Assembly: GCA_025937035.1 (NCBI GenBank)
Contig: JAICSG010000019.1
Coordinates: 1-15,832, forward strand
DNA from: Thermoanaerobaculia bacterium
GTDB lineage: Bacteria; Acidobacteriota; Thermoanaerobaculia; Multivoradales; UBA5704
Direction of reading: 5' to 3'
DNA length: 15,832 bases
The position numbers and the translations under genes were made by a program. The notes under the pieces were generated by a model. The model ran no database searches, was not told the DNA's origin, and saw nothing but the letters and a program-made list of their open reading frames with translations. Shown here one piece after another: positions 6,332-13,166 of this stretch (positions are counted from its first letter, which is position 1; each line of letters opens with the position of its first letter).

Positions 6332-8050
6332 ATGTCTGGAAACGAGAAGTGGAAAAAAGAGGACTGCCGGCCCGCGCCCCTGAGCCGCCGGCAGTTCCTC
6401 GGTGGCGTCGGCGGCGCGGCGGTCGCGCTGACGGTCGGTACCGCGAGCGCGGGCGAGCTCGCCGAGGATGGGGCGGGGGTCCTGTCGGAAGCCAAGAGGC
6501 AGTCCCCCGAGATGGCCAGGGCGGCGGCCCGCCGCGAGGCGGCCTACCAGATCCGCTATCAGGCCGCCAAGGCACACCGCAAGGCGCCGCTGGTCCTGCA
6601 CACCTCGAATGGTGACGAGGACCGCTACCCCAACCGGATCGGCAACTATTCCAAGGGGCTGCCGCACAACTCGTTCGGCGAGGTGGACCCCGACGCCTAC
6701 GGCACCCTGCTCCAGGCGGCCGACACCGGCGCGGCGGCGGACTACGCGGCCATCCGGACCAGTGGCGGGCGGCGGCTCACCAATCCGATGGGTGGCCTGG
6801 CGTTCGACCTGGAAGGAGTGGACGCCTGGGACCTCGCGGCGCCGCCGGCGCCGGCGCTCGCCAGCGCCGAGCAGGCGGGGGAGGGGGTCGAGCTCTACTG
6901 GATGTCCCAACTGCGCGACGTCAATTTCCTCGACTACGAAGGAAACCCGGACGTGGCGGCGGCGGTGGCGGAGCTCAACGCCCTGTCGGATTTCAAGGGC
7001 CCGCGGGTCAACGGCAAAGTGACCGCCCAGAGCCTGTTCCGCGATCCGCTCCCGGGCAGTCTCAATGGCCCCTATATCTCGCAGTTCCTCTGGCTGCCGG
7101 CGCCGTTCGGGGCCGAGTACATCGACCGCAGGATCCAGACCCAGCTCCCCGGCGGCGACCACCTGACCAAGTACTCCGACTGGCTGGACACTCAGAACGG
7201 CTTCGGCGCGTTCTTTTCGCGTCCGGACCCGGAGCGCCGGCACATCCGCAACGGCCGCGACCTCAGCGAGTGGGTCCACAACGACGTCCTGTTCCAGGCG
7301 TACTTCACCGCCTGCCTGATCCTCGGCTCGCCGACCAACGTCTTCGACGCGGAGACCGACGGCGGCATCGGGGCGCCCTTCAATCCCGGAAACCCTTACT
7401 TCGCCGTCCGCAACCAGGCGGGCTTCGTCTGCTGGGGCACGCCGCACATCAAGACCCTGCTGTGCGAGGTGGCGACGCGGGCGCTCAAGACCACGTGGCA
7501 CCAGAAGTGGCAGGTCCACCGGCGCCTGCGGCCGGAGGAATTCGGCGGCTTGGTCCATCAACAGGTCAAGTCGAACCGCTACCCCGGCATCCTGCACCGC
7601 GACATCCTGGAGTCGAAGGCGGTCAGCCGGGTGCTCAGCAAGAACGGCACGGGCCTGCTCCCCATGGCCTTCCCGGAGGGGTGTCCGACCCACCCGTCCT
7701 ACACGGCGGGGCATGCGACCGTGGCCGGCGCCTGCGTGACCATCCTCAAATGGTTTTTCGACGAGAATTTCGTCATCAGCCAGCCCGTCGTCCCCACGCC
7801 GGACGGCCTGGCTCTGCAGCCGTACCAGGGGCCGCCGCTCACCATCGGCGGCGAGCTCAACAAGCTCGCCTCGAACATCGCCACCGCCCGCAACGTCGCC
7901 GGCGTCCACTGGCGCTCGGACGCCCAGGCGTCCCTCCATCTGGGCGAGGAGCTGGCGCTCAGCATCATTCGCGATCAGAAGGCGCTCTTCCCCGAGCCCA
8001 GCTCAGGCTGCACGTTCACCCGCTTCGACGGCACCAAGATCACCCTTTGA
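6332..8050 (+). CDS. Tat-exported vanadium-dependent haloperoxidase-like protein (PAP2 superfamily)
   Basis: This is a 572-aa protein. Residues 1-40 form a Tat signal with SRRQFL (18-23), a hydrophobic GGVGGAAVALTVG stretch and an ASA cleavage site, so it is exported folded, presumably with cofactor. The C-terminal half has the active-site spacing of vanadium haloperoxidases: Lys392 and Arg400 (KWQVHRRLRPEEFGG), His454 (the acid-base His of HPSYTAGH), Gly460-His461 (the vanadate-ligating His region), and Arg520 and His526 (ARNVAGVHWRSD). The residue before Gly-His is Ala459, where algal enzymes have Ser. The expected reaction is hydrogen-peroxide-dependent oxidation of bromide or chloride to hypohalous species; a phosphatase role is a lesser possibility. 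The start is fixed by the strong ribosome site. The next gene follows after 13 nt, so the two form an operon. Confidence 0.9.
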   Translation: MSGNEKWKKEDCRPAPLSRRQFLGGVGGAAVALTVGTASAGELAEDGAGVLSEAKRQSPEMARAAARREAAYQIRYQAAKAHRKAPLVLHTSNGDEDRYPNRIGNYSKGLPHNSFGEVDPDAYGTLLQAADTGAAADYAAIRTSGGRRLTNPMGGLAFDLEGVDAWDLAAPPAPALASAEQAGEGVELYWMSQLRDVNFLDYEGNPDVAAAVAELNALSDFKGPRVNGKVTAQSLFRDPLPGSLNGPYISQFLWLPAPFGAEYIDRRIQTQLPGGDHLTKYSDWLDTQNGFGAFFSRPDPERRHIRNGRDLSEWVHNDVLFQAYFTACLILGSPTNVFDAETDGGIGAPFNPGNPYFAVRNQAGFVCWGTPHIKTLLCEVATRALKTTWHQKWQVHRRLRPEEFGGLVHQQVKSNRYPGILHRDILESKAVSRVLSKNGTGLLPMAFPEGCPTHPSYTAGHATVAGACVTILKWFFDENFVISQPVVPTPDGLALQPYQGPPLTIGGELNKLASNIATARNVAGVHWRSDAQASLHLGEELALSIIRDQKALFPEPSSGCTFTRFDGTKITL

Positions 8051-8063
8051 GGAGGCCAGGACC

Positions 8064-10097
8064 ATGAATCGAACTTTCGTTTCGGCCGTCGCCGGCCTCG
8101 CTCTGGCCGCCACGGCGCTCCCCGTCTCAGCCCAGCCTCTGGGCGGGGTCACGTTCCACAATTTCGCCACCGCCGAGAACGGCATCACCTATCAGCGCGA
8201 GCCGTCCACCACCAAAGCGCTGGCCGATGAGCTGCGGCAGCGCGGGCGCGTCGATCTCGGCACCCTGCTGTTCAACTACCCGGTGAAGAGCTTCGGCGCG
8301 CCGGGCGTCGCCCTCCTCGACTACGACGGCGACGGCGACCTCGACGTCTACGTCACCAACGGCCCTGGCAAGGACAACGCCCTCTACCGCAACCGGCTCG
8401 CCGAGGATGGACACTTCTCGCTCGAGCTGGTCCCTGGCGCCGCCGGCGCGGCGGCCACCGAGCAGGACTCGACCGGCGTCTGCTTCGGCGACATCGACAA
8501 CGACGGCGACCCCGACCTGCTGGTCCTGGGCCGCAAAGGGGCCAACCGCCTCTACGAGAACCAGGGAGGGCACTTCGTCGAGATCAGCAACCTGGCGGGC
8601 AGCGACATCGGCAGGGACGCCGATTTCGACCCGTCGTCCTGCGCCATGGCCGACCTCAACGGCGACGGCCGGCTCGACATCTTCATCGCCCATACGTTCG
8701 ACTGGGTTTCCAAGGCGGCGCTCCTCGCCGAGCCCTGGGCGCTCAACGAGGACAACCAGCTCTTCCTCAACATGGGAGGCAACCGCTTCAAGGACGTCAG
8801 CGCGGCCTCAGGTGTCCAGAACGTCCGCGACATCACCTGGGGTGTGGCGATGTTCGACGTCGACGGCGACGGCGACATCGACATCCTGACGGCCAACGAC
8901 CAGGGGACGATCCCCTCTTTCAAGTACGGCGGCTTCAACCGGGGCTTCGTCCGGCTCCTCAAGAACGACGGCAAGGCCCACTTCACCGACGTCACCGCCG
9001 CCTCGGGCCTGACCCAGACCGGCGACTACATGGGGTTCGCGGTGGCCGACTTCGACGGCAACGGCACGCTCGACTTCTACGTGACGAACATCGGTGACTG
9101 GCTCATGCCGCTGTTCGGGCTCCCGTACGCCACGGGCGACATGACGTCGCGCTGGCTGCTCAACGACGGCACGGGGCACTTCAGCGATCAGGGGGTCGGT
9201 GACCTGGTCGGCTCCGGCTGGGGGTGGGGCGCCTCGGCCCTCGACTACGACAACGACGGCAACTTCGACATCGTCTCCTACGGCGGCTACGACGCGGGCC
9301 CGATCGTCGATCGCTCGAACCCCCGCTCGCTGCTCCACAACGACGGCCACGCCCATTTCCGGCTCGACCTCGCCGCCTATGACGGCTCGCTCGACGCCCT
9401 GCGGCGCAACGATCACGGCGTGGCCACGGGGGACCTCAACGGCGACGGTTTCGAGGACATCGTCTCGGTCTCCGACGTCGAGGGCGCGCCCTTCTTCCCG
9501 GCGATCGCCTTCCCGTTCGGCCCGGGCGGGCCCTATCAGGGCAAGGCCAGCTTCATCCCCTCGTGGATTCCGCAGGGGGACGGCACCTTCCAGTGGAGCG
9601 GCGTGCCGCTCCTGCCCGGCACCCTGGCGGTCGAGCTCAACAGCGGGGGCAACGGCAACAACTGGGTGAACGTGCAGACGGTCGGCACGGTGGGGATCAC
9701 CTCGGGAGGCCGCAACAACCGGGACGGCATCGGCGCGATTCTCCGCTTCACCCGGGCCGGCGGTGGCACGGCCACTCAGCCGATCCTGGGCGGCTCCAGC
9801 CACGCCTCCGAGGACAGCCTGCTGGCGCACTTCGGCCTCGGCAAGTCGCGGCGCGGCCTGGTCGAGGTGCAGTGGCAGGGTGGCGTCAAGAACCGCCTCT
9901 ACGCGGTGCAGGCGGGAGAGAAGGTCCGCTTCCCCGAGATCCCGTGCGACTTCAGCATCAAGTGGCCCAGCCGCACGGCCTACACCGCCTGTGTCGACAA
10001 GGCTCTCGGGGAGATCAAAGGAGCCGGCCTGCTGACCACGGCCGAGACCGCCCGCTTCCGGGCCAGCGCTCTGCAGGCCTACGACCAGAGCCACTGA
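8064..10097 (+). CDS. Secreted FG-GAP/VCBS repeat protein with C-terminal ASPIC/UnbV domain (CRTAC1 family)
   Basis: This 677-aa protein has a Sec signal peptide (about residues 1-23, MNRTFVSAVAGLALAATALPVSA). Seven calcium-binding-type Asp loops of the DxDGDGDxD kind begin at residues 86, 143, 197, 265, 329, 394 and 457, indicating a seven-bladed FG-GAP beta-propeller. An ASPIC/UnbV domain follows at about 545-620, recognisable from NNRDGIGAILRF and LLAHFGLGKSRRGLVEVQWQGG. A ~55-residue tail has Cys in EIPCDF and in TACVDK, which might form a disulfide. GGAGG lies 8 nt before the ATG. It is co-transcribed with the haloperoxidase gene and both products are exported, so a partner or surface-anchoring role is plausible; CRTAC1-type proteins have no established bacterial enzymatic activity. 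The domain call is firm, the function unknown. Confidence 0.9.
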   Translation: MNRTFVSAVAGLALAATALPVSAQPLGGVTFHNFATAENGITYQREPSTTKALADELRQRGRVDLGTLLFNYPVKSFGAPGVALLDYDGDGDLDVYVTNGPGKDNALYRNRLAEDGHFSLELVPGAAGAAATEQDSTGVCFGDIDNDGDPDLLVLGRKGANRLYENQGGHFVEISNLAGSDIGRDADFDPSSCAMADLNGDGRLDIFIAHTFDWVSKAALLAEPWALNEDNQLFLNMGGNRFKDVSAASGVQNVRDITWGVAMFDVDGDGDIDILTANDQGTIPSFKYGGFNRGFVRLLKNDGKAHFTDVTAASGLTQTGDYMGFAVADFDGNGTLDFYVTNIGDWLMPLFGLPYATGDMTSRWLLNDGTGHFSDQGVGDLVGSGWGWGASALDYDNDGNFDIVSYGGYDAGPIVDRSNPRSLLHNDGHAHFRLDLAAYDGSLDALRRNDHGVATGDLNGDGFEDIVSVSDVEGAPFFPAIAFPFGPGGPYQGKASFIPSWIPQGDGTFQWSGVPLLPGTLAVELNSGGNGNNWVNVQTVGTVGITSGGRNNRDGIGAILRFTRAGGGTATQPILGGSSHASEDSLLAHFGLGKSRRGLVEVQWQGGVKNRLYAVQAGEKVRFPEIPCDFSIKWPSRTAYTACVDKALGEIKGAGLLTTAETARFRASALQAYDQSH

Positions 10098-10112
10098 GGC
10101 TGGATGGGCACG

Positions 10113-10134
10113 GGGGCGCGGCGTGCCGCGCCCC
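10113..10134. terminator. GC-rich hairpin between convergent genes
   Basis: GGGGCGCGGC and GCCGCGCCCC are perfect 10-bp arms with only GT between them. In RNA the innermost pair would open to form a small loop. It lies in the 42-nt gap between the converging FG-GAP gene and STAS/SEC14-like copy B, where it could stop transcription in both directions. No T-tract follows. Confidence 0.6.
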
Positions 10135-10139
10135 TGCCG

Positions 10140-10574
10140 CTACGCCGCGACTTCGCCGATGTGCTGCCGGCGCTTGGCGACGACGGCCCTGGCCTCCTCC
10201 TCGGAATCCGCGAAGAGGATCGGATTGCTTTCCTCACCCTTCCGGAAGAGGCTGGCGGCGGTGAGCAGCAGCTTGGCGAGGACCCGGGCGCGCAACGGAG
10301 CGTTGTAGACCACCGTGCCGCGGACGGGCAGGATCTTCAGGGTCGAGGAAGCCTCTCTGCGCGCGGCGGCGGGCAGGTCCCCCAGGTCCCCGAGGTCGAT
10401 CATGTAGAAGAAGTGGCTGACGTCCTGCGCATACTCCAGATGGGCTTCGTTGATGCTCTTGGCTTCCTCCACCGTGACCGTCCCTTGCAGCCGCAGATGG
10501 ACGATATCCGGAAGCTCCAGACTGGTGACTTGCTGACCGCATTGATGGCTTTTGAACATTACGGCAGTAGGCAT
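10140..10574 (-). CDS. STAS/SEC14-like small protein, copy B
   Basis: This 144-aa soluble protein is a paralogue of copy A, alignable end to end without gaps. Differences concentrate near the N-terminus (residues 5-18) and the C-terminus. The core blocks LELPDIVHLRLQG, HFFYMIDL, RGTVVYNAPLRA and LAKLLLTAASLFRKGEESNP are invariant between the two. The ATG at 10574 is preceded by GGGAGGAG 5 nt upstream; the in-frame ATG at 10604 lies inside the conserved leader hairpin and has no ribosome site. It has its own promoter and converges on the FG-GAP gene. Upstream in the same direction is the permease gene, but the conserved promoter argues for separate transcription. The biochemical role is unknown. 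Confidence 0.85.
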   Translation of the reverse strand: MPTAVMFKSHQCGQQVTSLELPDIVHLRLQGTVTVEEAKSINEAHLEYAQDVSHFFYMIDLGDLGDLPAAARREASSTLKILPVRGTVVYNAPLRARVLAKLLLTAASLFRKGEESNPILFADSEEEARAVVAKRRQHIGEVAA

Positions 10575-10600
10575 GAACACTCCTCCCGATGGACCAGGGT
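10575..10600 (-). promoter_or_regulatory. Leader hairpin and ribosome site of copy B
   Basis: On the minus strand the leader reads GATGGACC-CT-GGTCCATC, foldable as a 7-bp stem with a CCUG tetraloop, immediately followed by the ribosome site GGGAGGAGT. Copy A has the related GGGC-CCTG-GTTC, keeping the loop and pairing by G-U wobbles. A translational-control role is an inference. Confidence 0.45.
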
Positions 10601-10664
10601 CCATCCATGAGCACCTTCACCCGTACTCGCTACGTGCTGCGGCGATAGACAAAAAGGTGATCTG

Positions 10665-10693
10665 AGTATAGACCGCCTGGAGACGTACCGCAA
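10665..10693 (-). promoter_or_regulatory. Sigma70-type promoter of STAS/SEC14-like copy B
   Basis: On the minus strand TTGCGG (10693-10688), 17 nt, then TATACT (10670-10665). An AT-rich stretch at about 10694-10720 lies directly upstream and could act as an UP element. It is not shared with copy A, which may mean different promoter strength. Confidence 0.7.
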
Positions 10694-10732
10694 GAGCTAT
10701 TCATTATTGGCTATAACTATGCTGTCGCCCTC

Positions 10733-13153
10733 TCACTCCTCCGCCCGCAACGTCACCGCCGGCTCCACGTCGGTGGCGCGGCGGGCGGGGAGGTAGCAGG
10801 CGAGCAGGGCGATCAGGCCGAGGGCGAGGGGGGCCGTCAGGTAGTAGAGCGGATCGCGGGCGCTCACCCCGTAGAGCAGGCCCGACAGGGTCCGCGAGAG
10901 GAGGAGGGCGGCGGCCAGGCCGGCGGCGAGGCCGAGCAGCACCCAGCGGAGACCTTGCCGGATCACCGTGCCCAGCACCTGGTCCTGACGCGCTCCGAGG
11001 GCTATCCGCACCCCGATCTCCTGCCGCCGGGCGGTGACCGAGTGGGCGATCAGACCGTAGATCCCCAAGGCGCAGAGGAGCAGCGCCACCGCCGAGAAGC
11101 CGGAGAGCAGGGCCATGGTCAGACGGCGGCCGGCCAGCGCGTCGGCCACCACCCTCTCCAGGGTCTCGACGTCCGCCACCGGCTGCTCGGGGTCCACGGC
11201 GGTCACCGCGCGGCGGACGCTCGCGGCGACCTGCTCCGGCGGCAGAGTGGTGCGCACCAGCAGGTGCATCACCGGCATCGGCAGCTCGCCGTGGCGGCGG
11301 AGGGGGAGGAAGAAGCCGGGGGTGTTGCGGACCTCCGGGCCGAGCTGCTGGACGTCGCGCGTCACCCCCACGATCTCCACGGGATATTTCCCCAGGATCA
11401 GCCGCTTGCGTACCGGGTCCTGACCCGGAAAGTACCGGCGCGCCATCGACTCGTTGATCACGGCGGTGATTGGCGCGTCGGGCGGCATGCCGGGATCGAA
11501 ATCGGTCCCCTTCACCAGCGGCGTCTCCAGGGTGCGGAAGAAGCCGGGGCTCACGTTCATCATGAAGGCGTAGGTGCGGTCGGCCGGCGTGGCGGGCGGA
11601 TGCCCCTCGGCGGCGACGGGCGCCTGCGCCGACCCTTGAATGGGGAGGTAGTCGGCCATCGCCGCCGACTCGACGCCGGGGAGCGACCGCACGCGCTCCA
11701 GCACGGTCTCATAGAAGACCCGCTGCGTACCGCGGTCCGGGTATTTGGTGGAGGGAAGCGAGAGCTGCATCGAGAGCAGCCGGGTGGGATTGAATCCGAG
11801 GTCCACCTCGGTGAGACGCCGGAAGCTCCCGATCAGCAGCGTCGCCCCGATCAGCAGCACCAGCGCCAGGGCGACCTCGGCGGCCACGAACAGTCCCTGG
11901 GCGCGGGAGCGGCCCGGGCCGGTGGTGGTCCCGCGGGAGCCCTCCTTGAGCTGCTCGGCCGCTCCGGCGCGCAGGCTCTGGAGGGCCGGAATCAGCGAGA
12001 ACAGCACGCCGGTCAGCAGGGAGAGGAGGAGGGTGAAGAGGAGCACCCGGCCGTCGATCCCCACCTGGTCGAGCCGCGGCAGGTTGGCGGGGTGCGCGGC
12101 GATCAGCAGCCGTAAGCCCGCCCAGGCCAGCGCCAGGCCCACCAGGCTGCCGAGCAGGGCGAGGGCCACCCCTTCGGCCACCTGCTGGCGGATCACCCGG
12201 CCGGCGCTGGCGCCCATCGCCATGCGGATCGCCACCTCCTTGCGCCGCGCCAGCCCCTGCACCAGCAGCAGGTTGGCCACGTCGGCGCAGGCGATCAGCA
12301 GCACCAGCGCCACCGCCCCCAGCAGCAGCCCCAGCCGGGAGCGGAGCTCGCCGCCGACCAGTTGGTCGGCCATCGGCCCGAGCTGGAAGCGGAAGGGCGC
12401 GTCGAGATTCGACGGAAAGATTTTCGTGTACCGGTCGCCGATCCTCTGGGCCTCTCCGCGCGCGGCTTCCAAGGAGGTCCCGGCTTTGAGCCGCGCCGCG
12501 AGATCGAGAAAGCCGGCTCCGCGCTCGACCGTCGCTTCGGGGAGCAGCGCCATCTCCTGGGCCCGGGGCAGCCAGACCTGGACGTCCCGGAAGGGGAAGC
12601 GGAGGACGTCCGGCATCACGCCCACCACGGTATGGGGCCTCCCCTCCAGCCGGATGGATTTACCGACGATCCCCGGATCGCCGCCGAAGCGCCGCCGCCA
12701 GAAGCCGGCGCTCAGCATCACCACGTCGGCGCCTCCCTTCTGGTCCTCGGCCGCGGTGAAGCGGCGCCCGAGCAGCGGCGCGATCCCCCAGACGGCGAAG
12801 AATTCGCGGTCGATCCGCTCGCCGTGGAGCACCTGGGGATCTTCCCGCTCGGTGAGGTTGAAGTCCTCGTCGTGATAGGCGGTGAGGGCGGCGAACAGCC
12901 CGGCCTCGCGCAGCATCCGCAGGCGGGGGACGGAGGACGGGCTCTGGCTCAGCCCCTCTTCCTCCGAGTGGAGCCAGATCCGCACCATGCGGCCGGGATC
13001 GGGATAGGGGAGCGGGCGCAGGACGACCGCGTCGAGCAGGCTGAAGATCGCCGTGTTTGCCCCGATTCCCAGTCCCAGGGCGAGCACCGCGATCAAGGTG
13101 AAGCCGGGGCTCCGCCGCAGGCGGCGGAGCCCGTATTTGAGGTCCTGGAGCAT
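10733..13153 (-). CDS. ADOP-type ABC transporter permease (MacB/FtsX family)
   Basis: This 806-aa inner-membrane protein begins MLQDLKYGLRRLRRSPGFTLIAV, the hallmark start of the 'acidobacterial duplicated orphan permease' family. It has two MacB-like halves. The first has an N-terminal membrane helix at about 17-38, a periplasmic domain to ~250 and an FtsX transmembrane block at ~275-395 (LLIACADVANLLLVQGLARRKEVAIRMAMGAS). The second half has a helix at ~420-440, a second periplasmic domain to ~660 and a terminal FtsX block (TARRQEIGVRIALGARQDQV...PARRATDVEPAVTLRAEE). No ATPase gene is adjacent, as usual for these orphan permeases; whether they work with a distant ATPase is unknown. The gene begins 13 nt after the radical SAM gene and lacks a clear ribosome site, so it is probably expressed from that operon. 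Confidence 0.92.
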   Translation of the reverse strand: MLQDLKYGLRRLRRSPGFTLIAVLALGLGIGANTAIFSLLDAVVLRPLPYPDPGRMVRIWLHSEEEGLSQSPSSVPRLRMLREAGLFAALTAYHDEDFNLTEREDPQVLHGERIDREFFAVWGIAPLLGRRFTAAEDQKGGADVVMLSAGFWRRRFGGDPGIVGKSIRLEGRPHTVVGVMPDVLRFPFRDVQVWLPRAQEMALLPEATVERGAGFLDLAARLKAGTSLEAARGEAQRIGDRYTKIFPSNLDAPFRFQLGPMADQLVGGELRSRLGLLLGAVALVLLIACADVANLLLVQGLARRKEVAIRMAMGASAGRVIRQQVAEGVALALLGSLVGLALAWAGLRLLIAAHPANLPRLDQVGIDGRVLLFTLLLSLLTGVLFSLIPALQSLRAGAAEQLKEGSRGTTTGPGRSRAQGLFVAAEVALALVLLIGATLLIGSFRRLTEVDLGFNPTRLLSMQLSLPSTKYPDRGTQRVFYETVLERVRSLPGVESAAMADYLPIQGSAQAPVAAEGHPPATPADRTYAFMMNVSPGFFRTLETPLVKGTDFDPGMPPDAPITAVINESMARRYFPGQDPVRKRLILGKYPVEIVGVTRDVQQLGPEVRNTPGFFLPLRRHGELPMPVMHLLVRTTLPPEQVAASVRRAVTAVDPEQPVADVETLERVVADALAGRRLTMALLSGFSAVALLLCALGIYGLIAHSVTARRQEIGVRIALGARQDQVLGTVIRQGLRWVLLGLAAGLAAALLLSRTLSGLLYGVSARDPLYYLTAPLALGLIALLACYLPARRATDVEPAVTLRAEE

Positions 13154-13166
13154 CCAGGGTCTTAGT

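Larger units (their letters stand above)
10140..10693 (-). repeat. Duplicated unit, copy B (promoter, leader and gene)
   Basis: This is the same-orientation partner of the 554-bp unit at 5575-6128. Both the coding region and the 90-nt promoter-to-ATG spacing match in length despite small compensating indels in the leader. The two copies bracket the haloperoxidase/FG-GAP operon. Confidence 0.75.

Noticed and set aside
6260..7939. 559-codon minus-strand open frame
   Set aside because: It is antisense to the haloperoxidase, whose Tat signal and active-site spacing are clear; the product is rich in Val/Arg/Ala without motifs.
8319..9458. Recurrent GACGGCGACGGC-type DNA as a tandem repeat
   Set aside because: The repeats encode the calcium-loop Asp motifs of the propeller, are spaced by ~55-70 codons, and are explained by protein structure.
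8808..10094. 428-codon minus-strand open frame
   Set aside because: It mirrors the repeated Asp-loop codons of the FG-GAP gene as Val/Ala repeats, so it is an artefact of the opposite strand.
5575..10693. Flanking duplicated units as ends of a composite transposon
   Set aside because: No transposase, terminal inverted repeats or target duplication is visible. The copies differ at about a fifth of residues and are ordinary genes with promoters.
10955..12115. 386-codon plus-strand open frame
   Set aside because: It is antisense to the permease. Gln/Glu/His/Arg-rich composition and no recognisable domain.
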